A stretch of DNA of 64,000 bases, from positions 186,001 to 250,000 of the forward strand of contig BNCN01000005.1 of NCBI GenBank assembly GCA_014656495.1, written 5' to 3'. Of this stretch, positions 33,897 to 44,825 are shown piece after piece. Within the stretch, counting starts at the first letter, position 1. Each line of letters begins with the position of its first letter. Below the pieces are notes generated by a model. That model had not been told where the DNA came from. It saw nothing but the letters and a program-made list of their open reading frames with translations, and did no database searches. Made by a program: the position numbers and the translations under genes. This DNA comes from Comamonas sp. KCTC 72670 (GTDB taxonomy: Bacteria > Myxococcota > Myxococcia > Myxococcales > Myxococcaceae).

Positions 33897-36800
33897 CTAC
33901 TTGGTGAAGGTGATGGGCCCGTTGGACAGCGTGCTGTTGCCCGCACCGTCCACCGCGCGCACCCGCCACGTGTGGCTGCCCGTGGAGAGGCCCGTCACGG
34001 ACATCTGCTCCGTGCCCACGCCGTACACCGCGAACTCCCACAGCGAGTACCCGTAGGCCGTCGCGCGCTCCACGCCGCGCATCCGCACGTAGCGCCCGAC
34101 GCCGCTCAGGCCGGTGAGGTCATCCACCCCGCCGTTGCCGGCCGCCTCCGAGTGCAGCGTCCGCCAGCCCGTGCTGCCGTCGATGGACGTCTCCACCACG
34201 TACCGGCGGCCGTACGCGGCCTCCCAGTTCAGCACCACGCGCTTGAGCGAGTACACGGCGCCCAGGTCCACGGTGATGGACTCCGTATCGGGGCTGGCCA
34301 CGTCGTTGCGGCTGGCCCAGCGCGTCTCCAGGTTGCCGTCCACCGCGTCGTTCGGGCTGCCGAACTCGGAGGAGGTGGCCGAGACGTTGCGGCCCAGCGC
34401 CAGATTCGTGGTGGGGCCCACGTAGTCCCGAGGCGTCACCGCGGGCGTGCGGTCCGCGCCGTCCACCACCAGGACGTAGCGCGCCACGCCCGCGCCCACG
34501 TCCGTGGTCTGCTCCCAGATGAACGTCGTGGACGCGCCCGGTACGGAAGCACCGGCCGCCGGGGACAGCGCGGTGAAGGCCGCGGGCGGCGCGGTGTCGT
34601 TGAGCGTGAAGGTGGCCGTGGCGGACGTCGTCACGCCGCCCGCCCAGTTGTAGGCCCGCACGAACCAGGTGTGCGCGCCGTTGCCCAGGGACACGTTGGT
34701 GAGCGTCGCGGAGGGCGTCCGCGTCGTCGCCACCGGGAAGGGGCTGCCGTCCAAATAGACTTCGTACCGGTGGATGCCCGTCTGCGGGTCCGTGCTGGGC
34801 GTCCAGGTGAAGGTGGGCCGCGTGGTGATGGTGGAGCCCGGCGCCGGCGTGAGCAGCGTGAAGGCCGTGGGCGGCGTCGAGTCCGACAGCCCGAAGCCCT
34901 GGATGCCCGCGCCGTACTGGAACAGCGGGTTGCCGTAGATGGGGGAGATGGGCAGGCCCTGGGCGATGCGCTGACGAATCTCCGCGCGCTGGGCCGCGGT
35001 GGCGCCCACGTCGAAGGGCAAATCCCAGTGCTCCAGTTGGTTGGTCTCCACGTCGGTGCCAATCTGGTCCAGCGAGCGCGGCAGCTGCCATGGGAGCTGG
35101 CCGCGCGGCAGCACGTCACCGAAGAGGACGTCCGCCACGGCGACGCCGCCCATGTCGCCGGGCCGGTACGCCATCAGCAGCGCGTTCGTCTGCGGCACCA
35201 CGTTGGTCAGGATGTAGGGCCGCGGCAGAATCATCACCGTCGTCACCGGGATGTTCTGCGCCCGGAAGCCGGTGATGAGGCCGTACTGGTTGCCCCACTG
35301 CGGCTCGTGCGGCGGGCCAATCGGGTCGCCGGGCAGGTAGGGCTTCTCCTTGTCCCACTCGGTGCCGTGGGTGAAGTAGCTCTCGCCCACCACGACGATG
35401 GCCGCGTTGACGGTGACGCCCGCGGGCGCCGCGTCCTTGTAGACGGTGATGCCGTCCTGCTCCGCGCGCTGCTTGATGGCCTGGTAGATGGTGAGGTCGC
35501 CGAACTCCGTCCCGTGGAAGTCGGAGCGCCACGTCACCATGCAGGACGGGTCATCCGCGCGAGGCCCCGCCACCACGATGCGCGAGCCCGCGGGCAGCCG
35601 CAGCGGCAGCGCGCCGTCGTTCTTCAGCAGCGTCATCGCGTTCTGCGCCGCGCGGCGCACCAGCGCCTTGTGGTCCGCCGTGTGCCACTCCGACATGCCC
35701 GCGGGGCCGTTGCGGTACGGGTCCTCGAAGATGCCCAGGCGGAACTTCAAGTCGAGAATCTTCCGCACGGCCTCGTCGATGCGGGCCGGCGTGACGACGC
35801 TCTCGAAGTCGCCCATCTGCAGCGGGTTGGCGCCGCCCATGACGTCCGAGCCCGCCATCGCGGAGCGAGACCACGCGCCGGACGGCAGCCAGTCCGAGCA
35901 GATGACGCCCGTGTAGCGCAACTGGTTGCGCAGGTAGTTGAGGATGCCGGGGTTGTCGCCGGCGCCCCAGCCCTCCGGCCCCAGGAGCCAGCTTCCGGCG
36001 TAGCCGGGCATGATGCCGCTGGTGCCCGCCTCGATGGCCGCGTGCCACGGACGCATGTGGTAGTGGATGGTGGTGCCGTCGTAGGTGATGCCGCCCTCGC
36101 CACCGGCGCCCTGGCCCGGCCAGTGCTTGGTGGTCACCCAGAGGGAGTGCGGGTTCACCTCGGGGCCGCCCTGGAGGCCGGCGATCAACGCGCGCGTCAT
36201 GCCCGCGGCCAGGTCGGCGTCCTCGCCACCGCCTTCCTGGATGCGCGGGTAGAGCACCTTGGTGCCCACCTCGGCCAGCGGGGACAGCGTGCCACGGCTG
36301 CCCACCGCGAGCTGCTCGCGGCGCTGCATGTCGCCCAGCTCGTAGACGGTGTCCAAATCCCGCGACGCGGCGAGCGCGGGCTGCGTGGGCCAGCTCGTCT
36401 TGAAGCCGTGGATGGTGTCACCCGCGTCGATGTGCGGGATGCCCAGGCGCGTGGCCGCGGAGGCGCGCTGGAAGCTCACGATGTCCGACGGGGTGAGCGG
36501 CCCCATGGTGAAGCCGGCCTCGGGCACCGTCCGGGCCTCGTAGAACATCTGGAGCGCCTTCTCGTGCAGCGTCATGCGCGCCATCAAGTCGTTGACGCGC
36601 ACGGAGATGGGGTTGGCCCAGTCCTCGTACGGGTCGATGACGCCGTTCTTGTTGAGGTCGCGTCGGCCGTTGATGAGCGCCACGCCGTCCGCGGCCGTCT
36701 CCACCACGGGCAGGTACACGCTGAAGGTGCGCAGGTCGGAGCGGCTGGTGCCGCCACCGCCCAGATTCGCGACGACGTACCACTTGTACGTCCAGCGGTC

Positions 36801-38357
36801 GGGCAGGTCCTGCGGCAGCGTGAAGGACGTGCCGGTGGTGGTGCCCACCTGGGTGAAGCGGTTCAGCAGGCTGCCCGGCGCCATCCAGTCGTAGTCGTTG
36901 CGGCTCAGGTTGACGAACACCGTGTAGCCCGTGGCGCCGGTGACGGGGGCCCACTGCAGCGTGGGCCGGCGGGTGGTGGTGATGACGGCCTCGTTCGCGG
37001 GCGCCACCACGCGGAAGGCGCCGGCGACGGCGGGCGGCGCGGGCGCCTGGTAGGGGTCGGGGATGATGGTGCGGTCGCGGCCGTCGGGGCCGGTGGTGAT
37101 GGTGAAGATTTCGACGCGCCACTCCGCGCCCTGGACGGCCAGCGCGGACACGGACTGGCCGCGCAGCACGGTGCCGGTGGACGTGGTGACGGCCAGCCGG
37201 ATGTCGGTGTTGGGCGCGGTGGGGGAGAACTGGTTCTTCGACATCGTCACCACGGTGTTGGCCGGGAAGGTCAGCTCGTAGGTGAAGGGCCCAGGCGGGT
37301 TGCGCACCGACGGCGTGGTGTTGCCCTCCTCGGGCGTGGGCGTGACGCTGAGGGGCGCGGGCGACACGTTGATTTTCGCGTACGCCAGCTCCGGGAACAT
37401 CAGCTTCACCGTCTGCGGCGTCGTCTGCGGCGGGGGCTCCTGGGGGCCGCCGCCGGGCGCGTAGACCTCGAAGGACCAGAGGGAGTAACCGTAGCCGGTG
37501 CCTCGCTGGATGCCGCGCATGCGCACGAAGCGGGCGGTGCCCGACACGGTGATGCTGCGGCTGCCGGGCGCGCCGTCGGTGATGGTGGGCGCCAGCGCCG
37601 TCCAGGTGCTGTCGTTGGTGGAGCCTTCAATCACGTACTGCCGGGCGTAGGCGCCCTCCCAGTCCAGCACCACGCGGCCCAGCTGCTGGTTCGAGCCCAG
37701 GTCCACCCGGAGCCACTGCGCGTCGGACGTGTCGTCGGAGGACCAGCGCGTCGTAGGGTCGCCGTCCACCGCGTAGGCCGGCATCAGGTGCGCGGCGTTG
37801 CCCTCCACGCTGGAGGCCGTCGCGGGCCGGTGGCGGGCCAGGTCGCCCGAGGCGTGCGCGCCGCCGTACACGGCGAACTCCCACAATGAATAGCCGTAGT
37901 CGGGCGCGCCCCGCTGCGTCCCGAGGACGCGGACGTAGCGGCCGTTGCCCGTCACCGCGAGGTCATCCACGCCACCGTCGCCGTCGGTGATGACGCGGAG
38001 GTCCTGCCAGGACATCTCGTCGTTGGAGACCTGCACGCGGTAGCCGCGGCCGTAGGCCGTCTCCCACGTCAGCACCACGCGGGTGATGTCCCGGGGCTGG
38101 CCCAGGTCCACGTAGAGCCACTCGCCCTCCGCGAACCGGCTGCCCCAGCGCGTTCCTCCGTCTCCATCCACGGCGAAGTTTCCGGTGAGGCCCTCCTGAA
38201 AGGAGGACGTCACCACCGGCCGGTTGAGCGCCAGGTTGGGCCCGGATTGGGCCTCCGCGCGGGCGCCCAGGGCGGCACAAAGACATACCGCGACGACTGC
38301 GCAGGCCCTGGCCAAAGACAGCCAGGCACCCCGCGCGGGGGAAATCGGCACACTCAT
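33897..38357 (-). CDS. Secreted GH3-type glycosidase with three discoidin (F5/8C) domains
   Basis: A 1486-residue secreted enzyme. Signal peptide to about residue 36; discoidin domains at about 40-165 and 167-300; linker and Ig-like segments to 550; an EF-hand-like DLNKNGVIDPYED at 567-579; GH3 catalytic part at about 585-1130 with the nucleophile D822 in GVICSDW and the substrate region TTKHWPGQGA; an Fn3-like domain at 1160-1252; a third discoidin domain at 1317-1446 set inside a second Fn3-like domain. GH3 enzymes release beta-glucose, xylose or GlcNAc from polysaccharides; the discoidin domains should bind the target. The start at 38357 is the one that yields a proper signal peptide. Confidence 0.9.
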   Translation of the reverse strand: MSVPISPARGAWLSLARACAVVAVCLCAALGARAEAQSGPNLALNRPVVTSSFQEGLTGNFAVDGDGGTRWGSRFAEGEWLYVDLGQPRDITRVVLTWETAYGRGYRVQVSNDEMSWQDLRVITDGDGGVDDLAVTGNGRYVRVLGTQRGAPDYGYSLWEFAVYGGAHASGDLARHRPATASSVEGNAAHLMPAYAVDGDPTTRWSSDDTSDAQWLRVDLGSNQQLGRVVLDWEGAYARQYVIEGSTNDSTWTALAPTITDGAPGSRSITVSGTARFVRMRGIQRGTGYGYSLWSFEVYAPGGGPQEPPPQTTPQTVKLMFPELAYAKINVSPAPLSVTPTPEEGNTTPSVRNPPGPFTYELTFPANTVVTMSKNQFSPTAPNTDIRLAVTTSTGTVLRGQSVSALAVQGAEWRVEIFTITTGPDGRDRTIIPDPYQAPAPPAVAGAFRVVAPANEAVITTTRRPTLQWAPVTGATGYTVFVNLSRNDYDWMAPGSLLNRFTQVGTTTGTSFTLPQDLPDRWTYKWYVVANLGGGGTSRSDLRTFSVYLPVVETAADGVALINGRRDLNKNGVIDPYEDWANPISVRVNDLMARMTLHEKALQMFYEARTVPEAGFTMGPLTPSDIVSFQRASAATRLGIPHIDAGDTIHGFKTSWPTQPALAASRDLDTVYELGDMQRREQLAVGSRGTLSPLAEVGTKVLYPRIQEGGGEDADLAAGMTRALIAGLQGGPEVNPHSLWVTTKHWPGQGAGGEGGITYDGTTIHYHMRPWHAAIEAGTSGIMPGYAGSWLLGPEGWGAGDNPGILNYLRNQLRYTGVICSDWLPSGAWSRSAMAGSDVMGGANPLQMGDFESVVTPARIDEAVRKILDLKFRLGIFEDPYRNGPAGMSEWHTADHKALVRRAAQNAMTLLKNDGALPLRLPAGSRIVVAGPRADDPSCMVTWRSDFHGTEFGDLTIYQAIKQRAEQDGITVYKDAAPAGVTVNAAIVVVGESYFTHGTEWDKEKPYLPGDPIGPPHEPQWGNQYGLITGFRAQNIPVTTVMILPRPYILTNVVPQTNALLMAYRPGDMGGVAVADVLFGDVLPRGQLPWQLPRSLDQIGTDVETNQLEHWDLPFDVGATAAQRAEIRQRIAQGLPISPIYGNPLFQYGAGIQGFGLSDSTPPTAFTLLTPAPGSTITTRPTFTWTPSTDPQTGIHRYEVYLDGSPFPVATTRTPSATLTNVSLGNGAHTWFVRAYNWAGGVTTSATATFTLNDTAPPAAFTALSPAAGASVPGASTTFIWEQTTDVGAGVARYVLVVDGADRTPAVTPRDYVGPTTNLALGRNVSATSSEFGSPNDAVDGNLETRWASRNDVASPDTESITVDLGAVYSLKRVVLNWEAAYGRRYVVETSIDGSTGWRTLHSEAAGNGGVDDLTGLSGVGRYVRMRGVERATAYGYSLWEFAVYGVGTEQMSVTGLSTGSHTWRVRAVDGAGNSTLSNGPITFTK

Positions 38358-38457
38358 GGGGAAAAGCGGACCGCTGGAGAAAGTGGGGGAGGGGGTGAAC
38401 CAGCACGCAGCGACGATGAACGGCGTCCGAGCGGTCCTTTCCTTTCTGCCTCCCATT

Positions 38458-38486
38458 CTATTCGTTCGGCATCACAACAAAGTCAA
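38458..38486 (-). promoter_or_regulatory. Candidate sigma-70 promoter of the GH3 gene
   Basis: On the minus strand TTGACT at 38486-38481 and a weak GAATAG at 38463-38458, 17 bases apart, about 100 bases upstream of the start. The whole 298-base gap 38358-38655 is locally AT-richer and contains no gene. Confidence 0.35.
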
Positions 38487-38655
38487 ACCGGGGTCGGACA
38501 ACGCGTTAAGTCAAGGAAGTCGCGTGTAGGGCCTGGGGCGCGGGGCTCCCGTGACACGATTCTTTTGCGCTGTCTTTGTCTGGGATTGCACCGCGGGCCG
38601 GTACCGCGGGCGCATGGGAGTCCTCACACGCGCCCGCGCACGTCGGCGTGCTGCT

Positions 38656-39312
<657 letters not shown>

Positions 39313-39395
39313 GCCCAAGAAATAGCGGCCTTGCGTCCGTGATTCACGCCCAGAAGGGGCCGGCGTCCGGACGGAGGGGGGGCGGCCGTCCCGCC

Positions 39396-41426
39396 TCACC
39401 CCGCCTGACGGGGCCAGTGGACGGTGAAGCGGGTGCCGTCCTCCCGGGTGGAGCGCACCTCCACGCGTCCCCCGTGGACGCCCACGATTTGACTGACGAT
39501 GTAGAGCCCCAGGCCCAGGCTGCGCTTCTGTCGGGCCGTGTCGGGTCGTGGCGCCGTCGAAGGGATGCTCTTGAACGGGTCGAAGAGGCGCGGCATCAGC
39601 TCGGGGGCAATCGGCTCGCCGACGTTGTGGACGTCCAGCACCACCTCGCGTGGCTCGCCGCGCACGGAGACCCGCACGGGCTGGTCCTCCTGGCCGTGCT
39701 GGAGGGCGTTGGCCACCAGGTTGCCCAGCACCTGCGAGACGCGGTCCGGGTCCCAGAAGCCCCGTGTGTCGCCGCGCGTGTCGAACAGGAGCACGCGCCG
39801 CGGCGCGCTGACCTGGAGCTCCTCCAGCGTCGTCCGGCACACCTCCGCGAGGTCCATCTCCTGCCGGGCCACGGGGATGCCCTCGCCCAGCCGGCTGCGC
39901 GCGAAGTCGAGGATGTCTGTAATCATGCGCCCCATGCGCGCGGTGGCGTTGCGGATGCGGTCCACGGCGCGGCGCTCGGCGGGCTCCAGGTCCTCGGCCC
40001 GCGAGAGCTGGAAGGCCGACGCGTTGATGGCGTTGAGCGGGTTGCGCAAGTCATGGCCCACCACGGCCATGAGCTGCTCCCGGAAGTCCACCGCGCGCTG
40101 GAGCACGGCCTCCGCCTGCTTGTGGTGGGTGACGTCCACCACCGTGCAGCTCAAGCCCTGCACGGCGCCGTCCGGTGCCCGCACCGGGTGGAAGCTGGCC
40201 TGGAACGTCCGGGCGTCTCCAGGGAGGGTGAACTCGAGCGCGTCCCCGGACTCGCCCGTCTCCATCAGCCGGTGGAAGAGCGGCTCGAAGGTGGCCACGG
40301 CCGTCGCCGGCGCCATGTCCTGGAAGCGGCGGCCCAGGTGCGCCTCCGGGCTGTGGCCGTTGATGTCCGCCAGCGCCTGGTTGATGCGCACATAGCGCAG
40401 GTCGCGGTCCAACAAGGCGATGCCCATGGGCGTGGAGGCCAGCAGCGCGTCCAGCTGCGACAGCGAGCGCTGCGCTTCCAGGTGGGCCTGGCGCTCACGG
40501 GCCTGGAGGCGGGCGTGGACCAGGTGGGCGGTGGCCCGCTGGGCCATGGTCCGGAACAGGAGGGTGTCCGACTCGGAGAAGGCGAAGGTGGTCCGCGAGC
40601 TCATGTACGCCACGCCCAGCAACTGGTCCCCCTCCAGCAAGGGGACGACATAGACGGCGCGCAAGCCCTCTTGCTTCAGCGCGGGCAGCACCACGCGGGC
40701 GTCCGTGGGCACCGAGCGCAACGCCAGGGGCTGGCGCAGCGCGCCCACCTCGCCCAACAGGCCCTCGTTCAGGCCCATGGAGGTGCCGACCGCGTCGTTG
40801 GCACCCACGCCCTCCGCGGCGCGCACCACCAGCCGGTCGCCCTCCACCAGCAGCAACGCCGCCGAGTCCACGGAGAGGGCGGAGTCCACCAGCACCGTGA
40901 GCAGCCGCGAGGGGAGGCTGTCCATGGAGGGGCTGTCCAGGGCGGCCTGGGTCATGCGGTCCAGGGCCTGGAGGATGCGCTGTCGCCCTTGGGAGAAGGC
41001 CGTCAGGGTCCGGGTGAGAATCCGGTCCAGCGCGTCCTCCAGCCGCTCCAGCTCACCTGGCGCGGGGAGCGTCTTCTCCGCCTCGAGCCCGCGGAGGATG
41101 CACCGGCGCAGCAGCGCGTACTCGAACGCCACCTGGCCCAGGTCGAAGCCTTCATCCAGCCGGGACATGGCATGGGCGTCCGGCACGTGGGTGAGGGGCT
41201 CCTCGGGGCCGTGGTCGACGAGGTCCGCGAGCACGCAAAGCACGCGAGGCATGTGGTCCAGCAGCCACGAGGGCTGGCCTTCACGCTCGGGGTGGCGCGT
41301 CCGCATGCCCTGCCGCCAGTCCTCCATCAGCTCCTGCTGGTGGGCCCGCAGGAAGTCTCCGACCGCGAGCGTCCGGGCCCCGGGCGCCGCTTCCTTGCCC
41401 GCTGTGTGCGACTCCTGCTCCAGCAT
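39396..41426 (-). CDS. Hybrid sensor histidine kinase (RsbR-like, GAF, PAS, HisKA, HATPase)
   Basis: A 676-residue cytoplasmic sensor kinase. Residues 20-150 are a helical RsbRD-type domain, 165-300 a GAF domain, 325-440 a PAS domain ([23 protein letters not shown]), 448-515 the dimerisation domain with phospho-acceptor H458 in [13 protein letters not shown], and 560-672 the ATPase with N box [14 protein letters not shown] and G box SLGLGLYIV. No membrane helix and no receiver domain. No response regulator lies nearby. The start is preceded by GGGGAGG. It is divergent from the cyclodeaminase gene. Confidence 0.95.
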   Translation of the reverse strand: MLEQESHTAGKEAAPGARTLAVGDFLRAHQQELMEDWRQGMRTRHPEREGQPSWLLDHMPRVLCVLADLVDHGPEEPLTHVPDAHAMSRLDEGFDLGQVAFEYALLRRCILRGLEAEKTLPAPGELERLEDALDRILTRTLTAFSQGRQRILQALDRMTQAALDSPSMDSLPSRLLTVLVDSALSVDSAALLLVEGDRLVVRAAEGVGANDAVGTSMGLNEGLLGEVGALRQPLALRSVPTDARVVLPALKQEGLRAVYVVPLLEGDQLLGVAYMSSRTTFAFSESDTLLFRTMAQRATAHLVHARLQARERQAHLEAQRSLSQLDALLASTPMGIALLDRDLRYVRINQALADINGHSPEAHLGRRFQDMAPATAVATFEPLFHRLMETGESGDALEFTLPGDARTFQASFHPVRAPDGAVQGLSCTVVDVTHHKQAEAVLQRAVDFREQLMAVVGHDLRNPLNAINASAFQLSRAEDLEPAERRAVDRIRNATARMGRMITDILDFARSRLGEGIPVARQEMDLAEVCRTTLEELQVSAPRRVLLFDTRGDTRGFWDPDRVSQVLGNLVANALQHGQEDQPVRVSVRGEPREVVLDVHNVGEPIAPELMPRLFDPFKSIPSTAPRPDTARQKRSLGLGLYIVSQIVGVHGGRVEVRSTREDGTRFTVHWPRQAG

Positions 41427-41651
41427 CACCGGCCTCCCCAGGCCCCGTGGCCGCCCGCCTTCCTTCTCCATTCTGGGGATGGTGGCGCACGTGTGCTTCG
41501 TCCGGATGTCCCAGGCGCACGGCCGGTGGGCACCGCGCGGGACGGAGCGGCGCTGCACCGTCCGCCAGGACGTCCAACTTCGGGCGCTTGTCCACAAGGC
41601 CGCATCGCGGAGGCTGTGGGCCCGCACGTGCTCGGTTAGGGTGTCTGGAAG

Positions 41652-42614
41652 ATGCGCACGCTCCTGCTGACCCGCTCCGACGTCTCCCGCAACCTGCAGG
41701 CCCTCCTCTTGCTGGAGGACATGCGCGAGGCCTTCCGCACCGACGCCCTGGCACGCACCGTGGCGCCCCAGCGCGCCCGGGCGCCCCTGCACGCCGAGGG
41801 CACCGCGCTGGTGCTCTTTCCCGGCAGCCTGCCCTCGGTGCCCGCCTACTCGGTGAAGGTCCACGCGAAGTTCCCGGGGCAGTCCCCCGCCATCCGGGGC
41901 CTGGTGCAGTTGCATGACGTGGCCACCGGCGCGGTGCTGGCGGTGATGGATTCGGGACATTTGACGGCGGTGCGCACGGGCGTGGTGGGCGCGCTGTCCG
42001 CGGAGGTGCTGTCGCGGCCCGACGCGAGCCGGGTGGCGCTCATCGGCGCGGGGCGGCAGGCGGTGATGCAGCTCAAGTCCTTGCGGCTGGTGCGCTCGCT
42101 GGACCACGTGCGGGTGTTCGACACGGCGCCGGAGCGCTCGCTCGCCTTCGCCACGCGCATGTACCAGGAGCTGAACCTGCCGGTGCGGATGGCCGAGTCC
42201 GCGCAGGAGGCGGTGGCCGACGCGGACATCGTGGTGACGTCGACGTGGAGCCGCCACCCCTTCCTGCTCCAGGGCATGCTGCGGCCGGGCACCCACGTCA
42301 TCGCGCTGGGCGCGGACGAACCGGGCAAGGCCGAGCTGTCCGCCGAGCTGTTGCGGGAGTCCCGCTTCATCGTGGACCACCGGGGGCTGGCGCTCTCCTC
42401 GGGCGCGGCGGGCGCGGTGGGGCTGGGCGAGGAGGCCATCCACGCGGAGCTGGGTGAGGTGATTGCCGGCATGAAGCCCGGGCGCACGTCGCCCGAGGAC
42501 ATCACCGTCTTCGCGGCGGTGGGGTTGCCGTTCCAGGACCTGGCGGCGGCGTGGCATGTCTATCAATCCGCGCAGGGCGATGACGCCGTGGGCGGCGTGG
42601 ACTTCGACGCATGA
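41652..42614 (+). CDS. Ornithine cyclodeaminase / mu-crystallin family dehydrogenase
   Basis: A 320-residue NAD(P)-binding enzyme. The Rossmann signature is ALIGAGRQAVMQLKSLRLV near residue 130. The N-terminal substrate part has YSVKVHAKFPGQSPAIRGLVQLHD, and MDSGHLTAVRTGVVGALSAEVLSRPDAS follows, all typical of this family. Members include ornithine cyclodeaminase, alanine dehydrogenase and ketimine reductase, so the substrate is not decided. Overlaps the MFS gene by ATGA at 42611. Confidence 0.9.
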   Translation: MRTLLLTRSDVSRNLQALLLLEDMREAFRTDALARTVAPQRARAPLHAEGTALVLFPGSLPSVPAYSVKVHAKFPGQSPAIRGLVQLHDVATGAVLAVMDSGHLTAVRTGVVGALSAEVLSRPDASRVALIGAGRQAVMQLKSLRLVRSLDHVRVFDTAPERSLAFATRMYQELNLPVRMAESAQEAVADADIVVTSTWSRHPFLLQGMLRPGTHVIALGADEPGKAELSAELLRESRFIVDHRGLALSSGAAGAVGLGEEAIHAELGEVIAGMKPGRTSPEDITVFAAVGLPFQDLAAAWHVYQSAQGDDAVGGVDFDA

Positions 42615-43999
42615 GTCGCTGGGTGCTCGCCCTGCTGTCTCGCATCGGCCTGACGCGGCCGGAGCTGCGCGCGTGGGCGATGTATGACTGGGCGAATTCG
42701 GCCTTCATCACCACCGTCGTCACGGTGGTGTTCCCGCTCTACTACGCCTCCGTGGTGGCGCAGGACCTGCCGCGCGAGGTGGCCACCAGCCGCTTCGCCA
42801 CCGCCACCGCCGTGGCGCTCAGCGTGGTGGCGGTGCTGTCTCCGGTGCTGGGCGCGCTGAGCGACCGGGCCGGGCGCATCAAGCTCATGCTGGGCGCCTT
42901 CGCGGGGCTGGGCGTGGTGGCCACGCTGGGCCTGGCCACGGTGGGGCCGGGGGACTGGGTGTGGGGGCTGGTGCTGTTCGGCCTGGGCAACGTGGGCGTG
43001 ACGGGCAGCATCGTCTTCTCGGACGCGCTCTTGCGGCACATCGCCCGGGATGACGAGCTGGACCGCGTGTCCACCGCGGGCTACGCGCTGGGCTACCTGG
43101 GCGGAGGGCTGCTGCTGGGGGCGCAGCTGGTGCTGCTGTTGAAGCCCCAGTGGTTCGGCCTGGCGGACGCGGGGGCCGCCTCGCGCGTGGCCTTCGCCTC
43201 CGTGGCGGTGTGGTGGGCCCTCTTCTCCGTGCCGCTCTTCCGGCGCATCCCCGAGCCGAAGCCGGACGTGGACGCCGCGCGGCCCCCCGTGTCCCTGCGC
43301 GGCACCTTCACGCAGCTGGCGCGGACGTTCGGCGGGCTGCGGAAGCACCGCGAGGCCTTGCTGCTGCTGGTGGCCTATCTGCTCTACAGCGATGGCATTG
43401 GCACCATCATCCGCCTGTCCACGCTGTACGGCACGGAGCTGGGCATCGGCCGGGGCGCGCTGATTGGCACGCTGCTGATGACGCAGGTGGTGGGCGTGCC
43501 GTGCGCGGTGTTGTTCGGCCGGGCCGCGGGGCGGGTGGGGGTGAAGAACGCGCTGATGTTCTCCCTGGCCGTGTACGTGGGCGTGACGTTCCTGGGCTAC
43601 TTCATGCGCACCCCCGTGCACTTCTTCGCCCTGGCGCTGCTGGTGGGCATGGTGCAGGGCGGGAGTCAGGCCTTGAGCCGCTCGCTCTTCGCGCAGATGG
43701 TGCCGCGCGACCGGGCCGCGGAGTTCTTCGGCCTCTTCAGCGTCTTCGAGAAGGTCACCGCGGTGGCCGGACCCCTGGTGTTCGCGGCCACGGTGCAGTT
43801 GACGGGCTCCAGCCGGCAGGCGGTGCTGTCCTTGCTGTTCTTCTTCGTCGCGGGCGCGGCGGTGCTGTCGCGGGTGAACGTGGACGCGGGCCGGCGCGCG
43901 GCTCGCGAGGCGGAGGCCCAGGCGGGATGGAGCGGGGACGGGGCGGTGGCGCCGTCTCCCGTTCCGGAGCGCGCGTCCGACGCGAGCCGCGGCGGCTGA
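42611..43999 (+). CDS. MFS transporter, UMF1/Atg22-like
   Basis: A 462-residue, 12-helix transporter. LRAWAMYDWANSAFITTVVTVVFPLYY at the N-terminus (two parts) is the signature of the UMF1/Atg22 group, which exports amino acids from vacuoles in yeast. LGALSDRAGRIKLMLGA is the MFS loop motif. Its coupling to the cyclodeaminase gene suggests that it moves an amino acid or the product of that enzyme. Ends 2 bases from the facing DUF2171 gene. Confidence 0.9.
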   Translation: MSRWVLALLSRIGLTRPELRAWAMYDWANSAFITTVVTVVFPLYYASVVAQDLPREVATSRFATATAVALSVVAVLSPVLGALSDRAGRIKLMLGAFAGLGVVATLGLATVGPGDWVWGLVLFGLGNVGVTGSIVFSDALLRHIARDDELDRVSTAGYALGYLGGGLLLGAQLVLLLKPQWFGLADAGAASRVAFASVAVWWALFSVPLFRRIPEPKPDVDAARPPVSLRGTFTQLARTFGGLRKHREALLLLVAYLLYSDGIGTIIRLSTLYGTELGIGRGALIGTLLMTQVVGVPCAVLFGRAAGRVGVKNALMFSLAVYVGVTFLGYFMRTPVHFFALALLVGMVQGGSQALSRSLFAQMVPRDRAAEFFGLFSVFEKVTAVAGPLVFAATVQLTGSSRQAVLSLLFFFVAGAAVLSRVNVDAGRRAAREAEAQAGWSGDGAVAPSPVPERASDASRGG

Positions 44000-44001
44000 G
44001 G

Positions 44002-44244
44002 TCAGTGCGTCGTGTGTGGCACTTCCCGGGGCGCGGAGAAGAGGCTGTCGCGCCCGTGGTTGAGCACGACCTCTCCGTCCACGACCTCCCGCACGTCCGC
44101 CAGGGACACGGCGAAGTCATGACGGCGGATGAGGCCCTTCTCCACGATGAGCTCGTCTTGCCGCAGCTCGACGATTCGGCCGAGCACGTGCCCGTCGTTG
44201 CCGCGCACCTTCATGCCCTTGTGGATTTCAGAACGGCTGAACAT
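44002..44244 (-). CDS. DUF2171 / PRC-barrel-like small protein
   Basis: An 80-residue protein. MKVRGNDGHVLGRIVELRQDELIVEKGLIRRHDFAVSLADV (two pieces) follows the DUF2171 pattern, a small barrel of unknown function often linked to stress responses. The start 44244 is preceded by GGGGGAGG. The gap of 287 bases upstream (44245-44531), to a divergent gene, has no further gene; a CATTAT hexamer at 44507-44512 is a possible -10. Confidence 0.75.
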   Translation of the reverse strand: MFSRSEIHKGMKVRGNDGHVLGRIVELRQDELIVEKGLIRRHDFAVSLADVREVVDGEVVLNHGRDSLFSAPREVPHTTH

Positions 44245-44531
44245 GGTTGCCTCCCCCAGGGCGGTCCGTGGAGCCCCGTGCGTGAAAGCTGGCCCTGGAA
44301 ATCGGCTTTGGCAGCGGACGGGCGGGAGTCCGCAGCGGTGGTGCCCGCGTGCGGCTCGGGGCAGGCAGGCGCTCGGTTGGGGCCTCGCGGTGGCTGGGGC
44401 CATGCGAACGGGCTCGCGCGGACACGGCGGCCCGGTGCTCGCTCGGCTGCCCGGCGTTCCACCCGTGCGGGGTTTCAGGGCGGGTGGCCGCTCGGCGGGA
44501 CGTGGCCATTATCGCCCCTGGGGAGGTGCAC

Positions 44532-44825
44532 ATGCTTGTCGGTTTCTTGGCGTCGCGGCCGGGGCGGTGGCTCCGCATCGTGACGGGCGCTGGGATGGTG
44601 GTGGGAGGACTGGCGGCGGGCTCGTCGCGAGGCTCGGCGGTGGCGCTCGTGGGACTGGGGCCCCTGGTGGCCGCGGCCCTGGACTGGGTGCCCTCGGCGG
44701 CGCTCTTCGGCCTGCCGATGCATGGCCCGGAGCTGCGGCGCGAACTGGGCGTGTTCGAGGAGGCCTCCTTGCTGGAAGGGCTCCACCGCCCCTCCCTGCG
44801 TGAGGAGTCCCCCACGCTGCATTGA
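44532..44825 (+). CDS. DUF2892-like inner-membrane protein
   Basis: A 97-residue protein with two hydrophobic stretches (RIVTGAGMVVGGLAAGSS and VALVGLGPLVAAALDWVPSAALFGLP). The order GxxLLxxGL ... GLxPLxxxxLxWxPxYxLxG is that of DUF2892. GGGGAGG precedes the ATG by 6 bases. A 12-base longer-loop hairpin closes the gene. Confidence 0.7.
   Translation: MLVGFLASRPGRWLRIVTGAGMVVGGLAAGSSRGSAVALVGLGPLVAAALDWVPSAALFGLPMHGPELRRELGVFEEASLLEGLHRPSLREESPTLH

Noticed and set aside
33753..37889. Plus-strand frame of 1378 residues
   Set aside because: Antisense to the GH3-discoidin gene; Val/Arg/His-rich shadow.
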